A stretch of DNA of 64,000 nt from Mixta tenebrionis (GCF_006517625.1 NZ_VHQI01000002.1:416537-480536); one strand, 5' to 3'. Counted from the stretch's first letter, positions 11,115 through 23,952 are shown. The notes: generated by a model not told the origin, from the sequence alone. Translations and numbers: made by a program.

Positions 11115-11212
11115 ATCCCTACGCCGGTATTAACCGGATCAGGTTCGACGGGTCTCTCTCAGTGAAGCGGCGCGTCAGCTGTCGCCTGCGTCTCTTCACA
11201 CCCCGTTGAGAA
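11115..11212 (-). ncRNA. TPP riboswitch (THI element) upstream of thiB
   Basis: On the minus strand the leader contains CGGGGTG, then CTGAGA, ACCCGTCGAACCTGATC, CGGTTAATACCGG and CGTAGGGA. These are the conserved THI-box motifs in the right order. The variable P3 arm is formed by the GAAGAGACGC and GCGCCGCTTC stretches. It lies about 60 nt before the thiB GTG, so TPP binding should repress the importer; E. coli has the same arrangement (also called sroA). Confidence 0.95.
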
Positions 11213-11250
11213 CGGCTTAGTGTAGACTTTTCGCCTGGTTAACGAAAGCG

Positions 11251-12921
11251 TCAGGATTCAGGCGGCGCGAACCAGGCGGATTTAAAATCAAACCAGCCGA
11301 GCGTGTTCATGCGCATGCCGCGCATGCTGCGCTGTCCTTCCAGCACCAGCCAGTGATGAAACAGCGGGTGCAGGTAATGGTTTTCTACCAGCTTTTTACA
11401 CCAGTCGGCCAGCGTCAGCTGCTGGCTGCGCCAGCGTTCGGCATCGGCCTGCCAGTCAATATCGATGCAGTAATGCAGCAGCGGCAGTTCACAGAGCAGG
11501 GCGAAAACGGAAAAGCCGAGCGGCAGCGTAAAGTTGGCGCTGCCGAGCCAGATATCGCTTTCCGCCGCGCCGTGGTGCCAGTTAGCGTAATCGATCTCCT
11601 GTACGTTTAACTGCACATTATGCGCCGCCAGCAGCGGCGCCAGCAGTTTAATCAGCGCGCGGTGCTCACTGTGGTCGCGGTAGCTGGTCAGCGTCAGCGA
11701 GCTGAGGCCCGCCGGTTTGGCGACCTGCTGCGTATTCTGGCGATGGTGCCAGCGCGGCAGCAAACCCCATGCCGGAAACCAGTAGCGCTGATAGCCGGGG
11801 CTGGCATGACTAAGCAGGGCGATCGGGTTTAACAGCGTGCTGACCCAGCGGCGCACCTGTTCATCGCCACCCTTTGCCGATCGTCGATCGAACAGTAAAA
11901 AGTAGCAGCCTTCTTCCAGGCGGCTCTCCTGCGAGGTTTCCTCCTGCCGATCCGCTTTAGCGCCCTGAACCTTTACGCCGGCGTAGTCCAGATCTTCGCC
12001 GATTTCCGGCAGAACCCAGATATTGACCTCATCGATTAGCGCGCGATAGCCAAAATAGTCATCGAACGCCTGAATTTTTAGCTGGGATTGCTGGTTAAGC
12101 TCCACGGAGTAGGGGCCGGTGCCTAGCGGATGACGATGGTAGTCGGGCAGATCCGGCCACTCGCGCGGCAGAATCATGGCGCTGACGCTGCCCAGCAGCC
12201 AGGGCAGCCAGAGATCGGGCTGGCTCAGCTGGATATCCAGCGTCCAGGGCGTGGGTGATTCAATGCGCGTCAGGTGAGAAAACAGCGGCTGAGACGTCAG
12301 ACGGCGCAGGCTGGCGATCACGTCCGCCATATCCAGCTCGCGCCCATGGTGAAACTGAATGGCCGGACGCAGGTAGAAACGCCAGTGCTGCGGCGACAGC
12401 GCCTGCCAGTGGTGGGCGATATCTGGCTCCAGTTCCCCGTTTTCCTCATTTATATGCGTCAGGCCGTTAAAAATCTGGCGCGCCAGGTGGGTTTCCGAGC
12501 GCCGTAGCGGCGAGCCGGGCAGCAGGTTCAGCATCGGGCGATAGTAAAGAATGCGCAGAATATGTTTCCCCTGGCGAAAGCTACGTCCCAGCCGGGAGGC
12601 GATCATCTGCCGCGCCTGGTTTTTATCTCCCACCAGCTGCACCAGCTGATCGATGCGGTCCTGCTCCAGCAGCGCTTCGGCCTGCTGCCGCCTGAGCGCC
12701 AGTCCGGTGGAGTAAAAGCTCAGCTGTGAGCGTTTGCCGCGTCCCGCTTCCGCCTGCCAGCTCAGCCAGCCCTGCTCCTGCATCGCGTTAAGTAGATTAC
12801 GCATATGCCGGCGTGAACAGTGCATTTGCGACGCCAGCTGCGCCAGCGTAGTCTCCTGCGGCTGTCCGTCACAGAGCTGCCAGAGACGAATAAAATGTTG
12901 CTGCAGGCGCGAAGAGGGCAT
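11251..12921 (-). CDS. sgrR: Transcriptional activator SgrR (sugar-phosphate stress)
   Basis: SgrR activates the divergent small-RNA gene sgrS when sugar phosphates accumulate. The 556-residue protein (E. coli 551) has an N-terminal winged helix segment beginning [14 protein letters not shown] with [18 protein letters not shown] as the likely recognition region. The C-terminal part resembles solute-binding proteins of the SBP_bac_5 type and presumably senses a small molecule. The C-terminus [19 protein letters not shown] is strongly conserved. It is divergent from sgrS, with the start codons and promoters sharing a short intergenic region. Confidence 0.96.
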   Translation of the reverse strand: MPSSRLQQHFIRLWQLCDGQPQETTLAQLASQMHCSRRHMRNLLNAMQEQGWLSWQAEAGRGKRSQLSFYSTGLALRRQQAEALLEQDRIDQLVQLVGDKNQARQMIASRLGRSFRQGKHILRILYYRPMLNLLPGSPLRRSETHLARQIFNGLTHINEENGELEPDIAHHWQALSPQHWRFYLRPAIQFHHGRELDMADVIASLRRLTSQPLFSHLTRIESPTPWTLDIQLSQPDLWLPWLLGSVSAMILPREWPDLPDYHRHPLGTGPYSVELNQQSQLKIQAFDDYFGYRALIDEVNIWVLPEIGEDLDYAGVKVQGAKADRQEETSQESRLEEGCYFLLFDRRSAKGGDEQVRRWVSTLLNPIALLSHASPGYQRYWFPAWGLLPRWHHRQNTQQVAKPAGLSSLTLTSYRDHSEHRALIKLLAPLLAAHNVQLNVQEIDYANWHHGAAESDIWLGSANFTLPLGFSVFALLCELPLLHYCIDIDWQADAERWRSQQLTLADWCKKLVENHYLHPLFHHWLVLEGQRSMRGMRMNTLGWFDFKSAWFAPPES

Positions 12922-12988
12922 AAAAGGGGAGCTCCGTAAGATAATCCGTCAGTTTTTCCGTCCCCTTATTATGCTCATAATAGCAACA

Positions 12989-13136
12989 GATGAAAGTGCG
13001 GGAGGCAGCCTGACCGGCTGGCGTATTTTCATCGATGCGGAAGCGCCGCGTCATTTCGACGCTGTCGCCCCCATTTTTTATTTCTGAGTAGGGTGCAATT
13101 ACACCGCCAGCAGCTCTTTATGCTGCTGGCTTTTTT
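12989..13136 (+). ncRNA. sgrS: SgrS small RNA (short form, no sgrT visible)
   Basis: SgrS base-pairs with ptsG and other sugar-transport mRNAs during glucose-phosphate stress. Evidence: position between sgrR and setA; a GATGAAAG start 8 nt after a CATAAT -10; the conserved pairing segment CTGAGTAGGGTG (13084-13095), which corresponds to CTGAGTATTGGTG of E. coli; a GGTG-CAATTA-CACC hairpin; and a strong terminator with stem GCCAGCAGC/GCTGCTGGC followed by six T. At about 148 nt it is far shorter than E. coli SgrS (227 nt). There is no room for the 43-codon sgrT. Two tiny ATG frames inside (7 and 18 codons) do not resemble SgrT. Confidence 0.85.
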
Positions 13137-13246
13137 CTTTCTCCTGTGCTTTCTTCTACAGCGATAATCGCGCTAAGCATTGCCCAGCCAGGTTTGCGGC
13201 GCCTCTTACCCACGCTTGCCGTTTTCTTCCAGCTACAGGAACCGTT

Positions 13247-14425
13247 ATGAAATTTCTGCTGACGCGCCGCCGCCGACTTAATCCGGTCTACATCGCGTTT
13301 ATGGCTGTCTCTTTTATGGTGGGCATTGCCGGCGCGTTGCAGGCGCCGACGCTGAGCCTGTTCCTTTCCCATGAGGTGGGCGTCAGGCCATTCTGGGTAG
13401 GGCTGTTCTATACGGTAAACGCCGTGGCGGGAATTACGGTGAGCCTGCTGTTAGCAAAACGCTCCGATAACCGCGGCGACCGGCGCCGGCTGATCCTGTT
13501 TTGCTGCGCGATGGCGCTGGCGAACGCGCTGCTGTTCGCCTTCAACCGCCACTACCTGACGCTGATTACGCTGGGCGTGCTGCTTTCCGCGCTGGCCAGC
13601 GTGGCTATGCCGCAAATTTTCGCCCTGGCGCGTGAGTATGCCGATCGCTCCGCGCGCGAGGTGGTAATGTTCAGTTCGGTGATGCGCGCCCAGCTCTCGC
13701 TGGCCTGGGTGATCGGCCCGCCGCTCTCTTTTGCGCTGGCGCTTAACTACGGTTTTACCGTGATGTTTGTCGTCGCCGCGCTGCTGTTTCTGGTCTGTCT
13801 GGCGCTGGTGGCTTTCGCCCTGCCTTCGGTGCCGCGCGTAGAGCCCTCGCCGGCGGTGCTGCTGACGCAGATCAGCGCCTGGCGCGATAAGGATGTACGG
13901 CTGCTGTTTGTCGCTTCGATGATGATGTGGACCTGCAATACCATGTATATCATCGATATGCCGCTCTATATCAGCAGCGTGCTGGGGCTGCCGGAGCGTC
14001 TGGCAGGGCTGTTGATGGGCACCGCCGCCGGGCTGGAGATCCCGATCATGCTGCTGGCGGGCCATTTTGTGAAACGTACCGGCAAACGGCGCATTATGCT
14101 GCTGGCGGTCGCTGCCGGCGTGCTGTTTTATCTGGGACTGGTGCTGTTTCAGTCGCGCGCCGCCCTGATGCTGCTGCAAATCTTTAACGCGATGTTTATC
14201 GGCATTATCGCTGGAATCGGAATGCTGTGGTTTCAGGATCTGATGCCGGGGCGGCCAGGAGCGGCGACCACGCTGTTTACCAACAGTATTTCAACCGGCA
14301 CTATTCTGGCGGGACTGCTGCAGGGAACGCTGGCGCAGTCGTTTGGTCATTACGCCGTTTACTGGCTGGCGCTGGGCATAGCGCTGCTGGCCTTTGCGCT
14401 GGCGACGCAGGTGCGCAACGTATAG
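13247..14425 (+). CDS. setA: Sugar efflux transporter SetA
   Basis: Major-facilitator sugar exporter, 392 residues like E. coli SetA. SetA exports glucosides and galactosides and is part of the sugar-phosphate stress locus. Twelve hydrophobic spans are visible, with the MFS loop 2-3 motif as AKRSDNRGDRR, the conserved block REVVMFSSVMRAQLSLAWVIG, and MWTCNTMYIIDMPLYIS. An AGGA ribosome site lies just upstream of the ATG. It sits 110 nt after the sgrS terminator, consistent with partial readthrough from the sgrS promoter. It converges with leuD across a hairpin. Confidence 0.94.
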   Translation: MKFLLTRRRRLNPVYIAFMAVSFMVGIAGALQAPTLSLFLSHEVGVRPFWVGLFYTVNAVAGITVSLLLAKRSDNRGDRRRLILFCCAMALANALLFAFNRHYLTLITLGVLLSALASVAMPQIFALAREYADRSAREVVMFSSVMRAQLSLAWVIGPPLSFALALNYGFTVMFVVAALLFLVCLALVAFALPSVPRVEPSPAVLLTQISAWRDKDVRLLFVASMMMWTCNTMYIIDMPLYISSVLGLPERLAGLLMGTAAGLEIPIMLLAGHFVKRTGKRRIMLLAVAAGVLFYLGLVLFQSRAALMLLQIFNAMFIGIIAGIGMLWFQDLMPGRPGAATTLFTNSISTGTILAGLLQGTLAQSFGHYAVYWLALGIALLAFALATQVRNV

Positions 14426-14446
14426 CCCGTATTAAAACAGGAAAAT

Positions 14447-14469
14447 TTCCCGCCGCAGCCGGGCGGGAA
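14447..14469. terminator. Bidirectional hairpin between setA and leuD
   Basis: An 8-bp stem TTCCCGCC/GGCGGGAA with a 7-nt loop lies between the convergent stop codons. On the minus strand it is followed by ATTTTCC, a modest U-tract; on the plus strand no T-run follows. It probably terminates leuDCBA transcripts and may also slow setA readthrough. Confidence 0.55.
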
Positions 14470-14481
14470 GGGGCTGAAGCA

Positions 14482-15087
14482 TCAGTGCAGGAACAGGGGC
14501 TGCCGCTGCTCGTAAGCGGTAATCGCCGCCTCGTGCTGCAGCGTCAGGCCAATGCTGTCCAGTCCGTTAATCATGCAGTGACGGCGGAAGCTGTCGATCT
14601 CAAAGGTATAGCGCTTATCGCCCGCGGTTACGGTTTGACTCACTAAATCTACCGTAAAGGTCATGCCCGGCTGCGCCGCGACCTGGCGGAACAGCTCATC
14701 CACCTCCTCTTCGCTCAGCCGTACCGGCAGCAGCTGGTTATTAAAGCTGTTGCCGTAAAAGATATCGGCGAAGCTCGGCGCGATAACCACCTGAAAACCG
14801 AAATCGGTCAGCGCCCAGGGCGCATGTTCACGCGACGATCCGCAGCCGAAGTTTTCCCGCGCCAGCAGGATGCTGGCTCCCTGAAACGCCGGCTGGTTCA
14901 GCACAAAGTTTGGGTTGGGCTGTTTGCCTGCCTCATCGTCAAAGCGCCAGTCGTGAAACAGATGCTGACCAAAGCCGCTGCGCGTTACCTTTTGCAGAAA
15001 CTGTTTGGGAATAATGGCATCGGTATCGACGTTGGCGGCGTCCAGCGGCGCCACAATGCCGGTATGCTGAGTAAATTTGTTCGCCAT
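14482..15087 (-). CDS. leuD: 3-isopropylmalate dehydratase small subunit LeuD
   Basis: Small subunit of isopropylmalate isomerase; with LeuC it converts 2-isopropylmalate to 3-isopropylmalate in leucine synthesis. 201 residues, the usual length. The swivel-domain signature is visible: [11 protein letters not shown] near residue 20 and [20 protein letters not shown] in the middle, which shapes the substrate pocket. Last gene of leuABCD, 10 nt after leuC. Confidence 0.98.
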   Translation of the reverse strand: MANKFTQHTGIVAPLDAANVDTDAIIPKQFLQKVTRSGFGQHLFHDWRFDDEAGKQPNPNFVLNQPAFQGASILLARENFGCGSSREHAPWALTDFGFQVVIAPSFADIFYGNSFNNQLLPVRLSEEEVDELFRQVAAQPGMTFTVDLVSQTVTAGDKRYTFEIDSFRRHCMINGLDSIGLTLQHEAAITAYEQRQPLFLH

Positions 15088-15097
15088 GATGGTATCC

Positions 15098-16495
15098 TTA
15101 ATTCAGTTCGCGAATGTCGGCAAAACGGCCGGCGATTGCGGCGGCGGCGGCCATTGCCGGGCTGAGCAGGTGCGTGCGTCCGCCGCGTCCCTGACGCCCT
15201 TCAAAGTTACGGTTGCTGGTAGAGGCGCAGCGTTCGCCGGGATTCAGGCGATCGTTGTTCATCGCCAGGCACATTGAGCAGCCCGGCAGGCGCCACTCAA
15301 AGCCCGCGTCGAGGAAAATTTTATCCAGGCCTTCCGCTTCCGCCTGCGCTTTGACCGGGCCGGAGCCGGGCACCACCATCGCCACCACGCCCGGCGCCAC
15401 TTTGCGTCCTTTGGCGACGGCGGCGGCGGCGCGTAAATCTTCAATGCGCGAATTGGTGCAGGAGCCGATAAATACTTTATCGATGCTGACGTCGGTCAGC
15501 TTAATGCCTGGCTGCAGGTTCATATAGGCCAGCGCTTTTTCCGCCGAGGCGCGCTCGACCGGATCGTGGAAAGAGGCGGGATCGGGGATCTGCTGATTCA
15601 CGGCGATCACCTGGCCGGGGTTGGTGCCCCAGGTTACCTGCGGCGCAATCTCAGCGGCATCGACGGCGACAACCGCATCGAAATGCGCGCCGCTGTCCGA
15701 TTTCAGGGTACGCCAGTAGTTGACCGCCTGCTGCCACTGTTCGCCCTGCGGCGCAAACTGGCGGCCTTGCAGATAGTTGAAGGTTACCTCATCCGGCGCC
15801 ACCAGCCCCGCTTTCGCACCCATCTCAATCGCCATATTGCACAGCGTCATACGGCCTTCCATGCTCAGCGCCTCAATCGCCGGGCCGCAGAACTCAACCA
15901 CATAGCCGGTGCCGCCTGCGCTGCCGATTTTGCCGATGATCGCCAGCACGATATCTTTCGCCGTGATGCCCGGCGCCGCTGCGCCTTTTACTTCGATTTT
16001 CATCGTTTTGGCGCGGCCCTGCTTCAGCGTCTGCGTCGCCAGCACATGCTCCACTTCTGAGGTGCCGATGCCGAAGGCCAGCGCGCCGAAGGCGCCGTGG
16101 GTGGCGGTATGCGAATCTCCGCAAACGATGGTCATGCCCGGCAGCGTCATGCCCTGTTCCGGCCCGATAACGTGCACGATACCCTGATAAGGATGATTCA
16201 GGTCATAGAGCTGCACGCCGAACTCGGCGCAGTTTTTGATCAGCTCCTGCATCTGGATGCGCGCCATCTCGCCGGAGGCGTTGATATCTTTAGTCTGGGT
16301 TGAGACGTTATGATCCATAGTGGCGAAGGTTTTTGCTGGCTGACGCACTTTGCGGCCATGGGCGCGCAGGCCGTCAAACGCCTGCGGCGAGGTGACTTCA
16401 TGCACCAGGTGGCGATCGATATAGAGCAGCGGCGTCTCGTTGGGCGCTTCATACACGACATGGGCATCAAACAGCTTCTGGTATAAGGTTTTCAT
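15098..16495 (-). CDS. leuC: 3-isopropylmalate dehydratase large subunit LeuC
   Basis: Aconitase-family large subunit carrying the [4Fe-4S] cluster. 465 residues (E. coli 466). The cluster cysteines are in GSCTNSR and in PGCSMC, and the active-site [12 protein letters not shown] and [12 protein letters not shown] segments are intact. The frame is open 17 codons further upstream, but family similarity begins at [12 protein letters not shown], and that ATG lies 4 nt after the leuB stop, so it is chosen. Works with LeuD in the cytoplasm; third gene of the leucine operon. Confidence 0.98.
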   Translation of the reverse strand: MKTLYQKLFDAHVVYEAPNETPLLYIDRHLVHEVTSPQAFDGLRAHGRKVRQPAKTFATMDHNVSTQTKDINASGEMARIQMQELIKNCAEFGVQLYDLNHPYQGIVHVIGPEQGMTLPGMTIVCGDSHTATHGAFGALAFGIGTSEVEHVLATQTLKQGRAKTMKIEVKGAAAPGITAKDIVLAIIGKIGSAGGTGYVVEFCGPAIEALSMEGRMTLCNMAIEMGAKAGLVAPDEVTFNYLQGRQFAPQGEQWQQAVNYWRTLKSDSGAHFDAVVAVDAAEIAPQVTWGTNPGQVIAVNQQIPDPASFHDPVERASAEKALAYMNLQPGIKLTDVSIDKVFIGSCTNSRIEDLRAAAAVAKGRKVAPGVVAMVVPGSGPVKAQAEAEGLDKIFLDAGFEWRLPGCSMCLAMNNDRLNPGERCASTSNRNFEGRQGRGGRTHLLSPAMAAAAAIAGRFADIRELN

Positions 16496-16499
16496 TTTA

Positions 16500-19159
<2,660 letters not shown>

Positions 19160-19211
19160 CGTCTTTTCCTTTTCAGTTTGGCTTTAACCAGTTCGCCTGC
19201 GTCACGAGCAT

Positions 19212-19242
19212 AAAAAAACCCGCGCCTTGGCGCGGGTTTTTT
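19212..19242 (-). terminator. leu operon attenuator terminator
   Basis: Read toward leuA: a GC-rich stem CCCGCGCC/GGCGCGGG, extended by flanking A and T runs, ends in seven T. It sits 17 nt after the leuL stop and about 50 nt before leuA. Ribosome stalling at the leucine codons of leuL should prevent its formation, as in the classical leu attenuator. Confidence 0.92.
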
Positions 19243-19259
19243 CGTTTTACAAGCCTGAA

Positions 19260-19343
19260 TCAGTGATTGATTCCGCCCACACGACTACCGCGCAAGTAAG
19301 ATGCGTTTAGTAGTAGTTCAACCAGGCGGAATGAATGAATCAT
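19260..19343 (-). CDS. leuL: leu operon leader peptide LeuL
   Basis: A 27-codon leader, MIHSFRLVELLLNASYLRG followed by SRVGGINH. It aligns with E. coli LeuL (28 aa), keeping LLLNAS, LRG and the C-terminal GI-H. Three consecutive leucine codons are all CTA, a rarely used codon, the regulatory feature that lets leucyl-tRNA level control ribosome stalling. A GGAG ribosome site lies upstream. The consecutive Leu run is three codons here, four in E. coli. Confidence 0.95.
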   Translation of the reverse strand: MIHSFRLVELLLNASYLRGSRVGGINH

Positions 19344-19378
19344 TTAATCAGGCTCCATTAAATTCTGTGCTGTTTTTA

Positions 19379-19407
19379 TTGGTACTTGATTGCGTTAACG
19401 ATGTCAA
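19379..19407 (-). promoter_or_regulatory. leuLABCD promoter
   Basis: Perfect -35 TTGACA (19407-19402), 17-bp spacer and a weak -10 TACCAA (19384-19379), 35 nt before leuL. The E. coli leu promoter also has a TTGACA -35. Confidence 0.65.
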
Positions 19408-20079
19408 CCCTCATTGCGAAAGCGCAGCGGAGCCAGCAATGTTAAATAAAAAGAGATAAATGCCAGCGGAAAACTCTGCTGCAGAATAAGTGATTTAACC
19501 ATGCGCGCTTTACAGTTAGTTTTTAAAAATCAGTGAGTTACGTTAATTTTTCCTGACTGGCGGCACAGTGTCGGCGCCGTATTAATGGCGATATCAGACA
19601 TTTTTGTGGCGTAGAGTCGGGGTTTACGCCAGATAAAATAGTAAATGAATCAGATAAAGCAGCATATTTAGTTAGTCCCGCACTGGCTGATTATTTTTAC
19701 CGGTCGCGTGCGTTAAAAAAAAGTGCTAATGATAAGTTTTTACTATGAATAACCGAACAGACAGAATAATCCGCTAATTAATCGCCCTGGTTTTAGCGTT
19801 TTTTCTGCTAATTAAGCCGCTTGTTAGCGTAACAAAGAAAATATCCGCCGGGGCGCCGACAGGTTGGGGGTTTACCCGACAAGAAAACTGCGGTTATGGT
19901 AATTGACCAAGGCGAGGATAAATACATCTGCAAGGGCTTCATTCCCCCTGTACCTGACCCTGAAAGCTATTTCTGGGTTGTAGCATTAACACTGCGTTTA
20001 TCTCTGCACAGAGCCGTCGTGCGCGGCGCTGGCGGGCGGATGCCTGAGCAAAGAGCAAACTGAAAGCCGGGAGGCAAAA
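19408..20079. other. Long intergenic region leuL-ilvI, leuO absent
   Basis: About 670 nt of relatively AT-rich DNA separate the leu promoter from ilvI. In E. coli and Salmonella this interval contains the LysR-type regulator gene leuO; no such reading frame or remnant is visible. A 55-codon ATG frame at 19896-20063 ends 16 nt before ilvI and has a cluster [10 protein letters not shown] rich in Val and Leu codons, but it lacks a good ribosome site. A GGGAGG ribosome site precedes ilvI. The rest probably holds the ilvIH promoter and Lrp sites, which I cannot place from sequence alone. Confidence 0.6.
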
Positions 20080-21804
20080 ATGGAGATGTTGTCAGGAGCT
20101 GAAATGGTGGTCCGATCGTTAATCGATCAGGGCGTAAAGCATGTTTTTGGTTATCCGGGCGGGGCGGTGCTGGATATCTATGACGCGCTGCAAACCATGG
20201 GCGGTATCGATCATGTGCTGGTGCGGCACGAGCAGGGCGCGGTGCATATGGCGGATGGCTATGCGCGCGCTACCGGCGAGGTGGGCGTCGTGCTGGTGAC
20301 CTCCGGGCCGGGCGCTACCAATGCGATTACCGGTATCGCTACCGCTTATATGGATTCGGTGCCGATGGTGGTGCTCTCCGGCCAGGTGCCTTCCTCGCTT
20401 ATCGGCTACGATGCGTTTCAGGAGTGCGATATGGTTGGCATATCGCGTCCGGTGGTAAAGCACAGCTTTCTGGTCAGGCATACGGAAGAGATCCCCGGCG
20501 TATTGAGAAAGGCGTTCTGGCTGGCCGCCAGCGGTCGCCCCGGCCCGGTAGTGGTCGATCTGCCGAAAGATATTCTTAATCCGGCGCATAAGCTGCCCTA
20601 CGTCTGGCCGGAAAGCGTCAGCATGCGCTCCTATAATCCCACCACGCAGGGCCATAAGGGCCAGATAAAGCGTGCTATACAGACGCTGCTGGCGGCAAAA
20701 CGGCCGGTAATGTACGTCGGCGGCGGCGCGATTATCTCCGGCTGCCATGCGGAGCTGCTTACCCTTGCCGAAAAGCTGAACCTGCCGGTAACCAATTCGC
20801 TGATGGGTCTGGGCGCTTTTCCCGGCACCCATCGACAGAACCTGGGCATGCTGGGCATGCACGGCACCTATGAAGCGAACATGACGATGCATCATGCCGA
20901 TGTGATCTTCGCCGTCGGCGTACGCTTTGACGATCGCACCACCAATAATCTGGCGAAGTATTGCCCGGACGCTACCGTGCTGCATATCGATGTCGATCCC
21001 GCCTCTATTTCCAAAACGGTGGCCGCGGATATTCCGGTGGTGGGCGATGCGCGTCAGGTGCTACAGCAGATGCTGGAGCTGCTGCCTGCCGATCAGACTA
21101 CGCAGGATTTTGACAGCCTGCGCGACTGGTGGCGCAGCATCGACGGCTGGCGCGCGCGTAAATGTCTGGCGTTCGATCGCAACAGCGATAAGATCAAGCC
21201 GCAGGCGGCGATTGAAACCCTGTGGCGCCTGACGCAGGGCGACGCCTACGTCACCTCGGACGTGGGGCAGCACCAGATGTTTGCCGCGCTCTACTATCCC
21301 TTCGATTACCCGCGCCGCTGGATCAACTCCGGCGGGCTGGGCACCATGGGCTTTGGTTTGCCGGCGGCGATTGGCGTGAAGCTGGCGCTGCCTGAAGAAA
21401 CCGTGGTGTGCGTAACCGGCGACGGCAGCATCCAGATGAATATTCAGGAACTGTCGACGGCTCTGCAATATAACCTGCCGCTGCTGGTGTTGAACCTCAA
21501 TAACCGCTACCTGGGAATGGTGAAGCAGTGGCAGGATATGATCTATTCCGGCCGCCACTCCCACTCCTATATGGAATCGCTGCCCGACTTTGTGCGCCTC
21601 GCCGAAGCCTATGGGCACGTCGGCATTTCCATCTCCCATCCGGCGGAGCTGGAAGAGAAGCTGGCGCAGGCGCTGAAAACGGTAGCAGAAGGGCGGCTGG
21701 TGTTTGTTGATGTCAACGTGGACGGCAGCGAGCATGTCTATCCGATGCAGATCCGCGGCGGCAGTATGGATGAAATGTGGTTAAGCAAAACGGAGAGGAC
21801 ATAA
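20080..21804 (+). CDS. ilvI: Acetolactate synthase III large subunit IlvI
   Basis: Catalytic subunit of acetohydroxyacid synthase III, which condenses pyruvate with pyruvate or 2-ketobutyrate for valine, leucine and isoleucine synthesis. 574 residues (standard). The TPP-activating glutamate is E51 in [16 protein letters not shown]. The TPP/Mg motif [19 protein letters not shown] starts near residue 446, and the central FAD-type domain ([13 protein letters not shown]) is present. Forms ilvIH with ilvH, which starts 2 nt after its stop. The long upstream leader suggests heavy regulation. Confidence 0.98.
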   Translation: MEMLSGAEMVVRSLIDQGVKHVFGYPGGAVLDIYDALQTMGGIDHVLVRHEQGAVHMADGYARATGEVGVVLVTSGPGATNAITGIATAYMDSVPMVVLSGQVPSSLIGYDAFQECDMVGISRPVVKHSFLVRHTEEIPGVLRKAFWLAASGRPGPVVVDLPKDILNPAHKLPYVWPESVSMRSYNPTTQGHKGQIKRAIQTLLAAKRPVMYVGGGAIISGCHAELLTLAEKLNLPVTNSLMGLGAFPGTHRQNLGMLGMHGTYEANMTMHHADVIFAVGVRFDDRTTNNLAKYCPDATVLHIDVDPASISKTVAADIPVVGDARQVLQQMLELLPADQTTQDFDSLRDWWRSIDGWRARKCLAFDRNSDKIKPQAAIETLWRLTQGDAYVTSDVGQHQMFAALYYPFDYPRRWINSGGLGTMGFGLPAAIGVKLALPEETVVCVTGDGSIQMNIQELSTALQYNLPLLVLNLNNRYLGMVKQWQDMIYSGRHSHSYMESLPDFVRLAEAYGHVGISISHPAELEEKLAQALKTVAEGRLVFVDVNVDGSEHVYPMQIRGGSMDEMWLSKTERT

Positions 21805-21806
21805 TT

Positions 21807-22298
21807 ATGCGGCGTATTATATCGGTTCTGCTGGAAAACGAATCCGGCGCATTATCCCGCGTGGTTGGTCTCTTTTCGCAGCGCGGCTACAACATTGAAA
21901 GCCTGACGGTAGCTCCCACCGAAGATCCGACGCTGTCGCGCATGACGATACAAACCGTCGGCGATGATAAGGCGCTGGAGCAAATCGAAAAGCAGCTGCA
22001 TAAGCTGGTGGATGTGCTGCGCGTCAGCGAGCTGGGCCAGGGCTCGCATATTGAGCGTGAGGTAATGCTGGTGAAAATCCAGGCCAGCGGCTATGGACGT
22101 GAGGAAGTGAAGCGCACTACCGAAATTTTTCGCGGCCAGATCGTAGACGTGACGCCGACGCTGTATACGGTTCAGCTGGCCGGCACCAGCGATAAGCTGG
22201 ACGCTTTCCTGGCCACTCTGCGCGATGTCGCTGAAATCGTCGAGGTGGCGCGATCCGGCGTGGTTGGCGTTTCCCGCGGCGAGCGCATTATGCGTTAA
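21807..22298 (+). CDS. ilvH: Acetolactate synthase III regulatory subunit IlvH
   Basis: Regulatory subunit that activates IlvI and confers valine feedback inhibition. 163 residues, exactly the E. coli length. The N-terminal ACT domain ([32 protein letters not shown]) contains the conserved glycines of the valine site, and a C-terminal ALS-SS domain follows. An upstream in-frame ATG inside ilvI is rejected; the chosen ATG has GAGAGGA before it. A terminator follows 30 nt after the stop. Confidence 0.98.
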   Translation: MRRIISVLLENESGALSRVVGLFSQRGYNIESLTVAPTEDPTLSRMTIQTVGDDKALEQIEKQLHKLVDVLRVSELGQGSHIEREVMLVKIQASGYGREEVKRTTEIFRGQIVDVTPTLYTVQLAGTSDKLDAFLATLRDVAEIVEVARSGVVGVSRGERIMR

Positions 22299-22328
22299 TA
22301 CGCCAGCGTAATTATTCATTTTATTGCT

Positions 22329-22357
22329 AACCCGGCGTTCTGCCGGGTTTTTTCTTT
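22329..22357 (+). terminator. ilvIH terminator
   Basis: Stem AACCCGGC/GCCGGGTT with a 5-nt loop, followed by a T-run (TTTTTCTTTTTC). Classical rho-independent form. Confidence 0.9.
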
Positions 22358-22493
22358 TTCTGATATGCCTCATTTTTGCCATCAAAAGCGGTTGCCCGCT
22401 GACGCTTTCTGCGGTTAGATGTAACAAAAAGCTTATCCTTAGCCATGCTGCGGCTATTGTTGCGTAGGCTGGCATTAATAATTTGGAGTCATT

Positions 22494-23504
22494 GTGAAAC
22501 TGGATGAAATAGCGCGTCTTGCCGGCGTGTCGCGCACTACCGCCAGCTATGTCATCAACGGCAAGGCGAAGCAATATCGTGTCAGCGATAAAACCGTAGA
22601 AAAAGTGATGGCCGTGGTGCGTGAGCATAACTACCATCCAAACGCGGTCGCCGCCGGCCTCAGGGCGGGCAGAACCCGCTCTATCGGCCTGGTGATCCCC
22701 GATCTGGAAAACACCAGCTACACGCGCATCGCCAACTATCTGGAGCGTCAGGCGCGGCAGCGCGGCTATCAGCTGTTAATCGCCTGTTCGGAAGATCAGC
22801 CGGATAATGAAATGCGCTGCATTGAGCATCTGCTGCAGCGTCAGGTTGACGCCATCATTGTTTCCACCTCGCTGCCGCCGGAGCATCCTTTCTATCAGCG
22901 CTGGGTGAATCATTCGCTGCCGATTATCGCGCTGGATCGCGCGCTGGATCGTGAGCACTTTATCAGCGTGGTGGGCGCCGACCAGGAAGATGCGCAGGCG
23001 CTGGCGGCGGAGCTGCGGCAGCTGCCGGTGAAGAACGTGCTCTATCTGGGGGCGTTGCCGGAGCTTTCGGTCAGCTTCCTGCGCGAGATGGGCTTTCGCG
23101 CCGCCTGGCAGGATGACGATCGGCCGATAGAGTTTATCTATGCCAACAGCTTTGAACGCGTGGCGGCGGCGGCGCTGTTTGACAAATACCTTGACGAGCA
23201 TCCGATGCCCGATGCGCTGTTTACCACCTCATTCGGCCTGCTGCAGGGGGTGATGGATACCACGCTGCGGCGTGAAGGGCGCCTGCCCGGCGAGCTGGCG
23301 ATCGCCACCTTCGGCGATCATGAGCTGCTTGATTTCCTTGAGTGCCCGGTTCTTGCAGTGGCGCAGCGCCATCGCGACGTAGCGGAAAGGGTGCTGGAGC
23401 TGGTGCTGGCGAGCCTTGATGAGCCGCGTCGGCCCAAGCCTGGTTTGACCCGCATCCGTCGTAATCTGGTGCGGCGCGGTAAATTAAGTCGTAAAACGTC
23501 TTAA
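22494..23504 (+). CDS. cra: Catabolite repressor/activator Cra (FruR)
   Basis: LacI/GalR-family regulator of carbon flow; it binds DNA until fructose-1-phosphate (or fructose-1,6-bisphosphate) releases it, activating gluconeogenesis and repressing glycolysis. 336 residues (E. coli 334). The N-terminal helix-turn-helix and hinge [19 protein letters not shown] through [15 protein letters not shown] are nearly identical to E. coli. The periplasmic-binding-like effector domain follows, with [22 protein letters not shown] start as in E. coli, with GGAG 6 nt before it. Monocistronic, with its own terminator. Confidence 0.97.
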   Translation: MKLDEIARLAGVSRTTASYVINGKAKQYRVSDKTVEKVMAVVREHNYHPNAVAAGLRAGRTRSIGLVIPDLENTSYTRIANYLERQARQRGYQLLIACSEDQPDNEMRCIEHLLQRQVDAIIVSTSLPPEHPFYQRWVNHSLPIIALDRALDREHFISVVGADQEDAQALAAELRQLPVKNVLYLGALPELSVSFLREMGFRAAWQDDDRPIEFIYANSFERVAAAALFDKYLDEHPMPDALFTTSFGLLQGVMDTTLRREGRLPGELAIATFGDHELLDFLECPVLAVAQRHRDVAERVLELVLASLDEPRRPKPGLTRIRRNLVRRGKLSRKTS

Positions 23505-23518
23505 TTAGCCGCTGGCGC

Positions 23519-23542
23519 AGGCGGTAAGGCGCCGCCTTTTTT
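23519..23542 (+). terminator. cra terminator
   Basis: Stem AGGCGG/CCGCCT with a 7-nt loop followed by six T, 14 nt after the cra stop. Confidence 0.8.
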
Positions 23543-23952
23543 ACATCTTTAAATATTTTCGCTTTTAATTTCGCCATTAATAAAAGAAAAACCTAATTAC
23601 CATGACGCCGATAGAGTATTAAGTAAATTAAAGTAAATCGGCGGAATGGTTTTTAACTCCTTTACGGTCTGTTTATTGGCCGACAGGAAAAGAGTCAGGT
23701 CAGTAGCGCCGTTGCGCGCTTTTGCAGCGCTTTTTTATCAGAAAGACCCTAAAATGTCGCCGCTGTCGCAAACTACAACCCCCGGCGGCCGCCATCAAAA
23801 ACTGTTTTCTTTTTGCTCACCCTAATAGCTGCTTTGAATTTTTTACCACTATTCATTAGTTTATTTTTCCCTGTGCGATAAATAAAACTTCATTTCTCTC
23901 TTTCTGTCTTTTCTCATCGCAGGAAATAATTCCCTCAGGCTTCCCACGTAGC

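Noticed and set aside
12734-13087. 117-codon plus-strand frame across the sgrR start and sgrS
   Set aside because: Antisense to the conserved sgrR N-terminus and overlapping the sRNA; no family similarity.
13035-13091. 18-codon frame inside sgrS as a possible SgrT
   Set aside because: MRKRRVIST... shares only the first residues by chance with SgrT (MRQFYQ), has no ribosome site and would run through the base-pairing seed.
20119-20985. 288-codon frame antisense to ilvI
   Set aside because: His/Gln/Arg-rich translation typical of an antisense shadow; ilvI is clearly the real gene.
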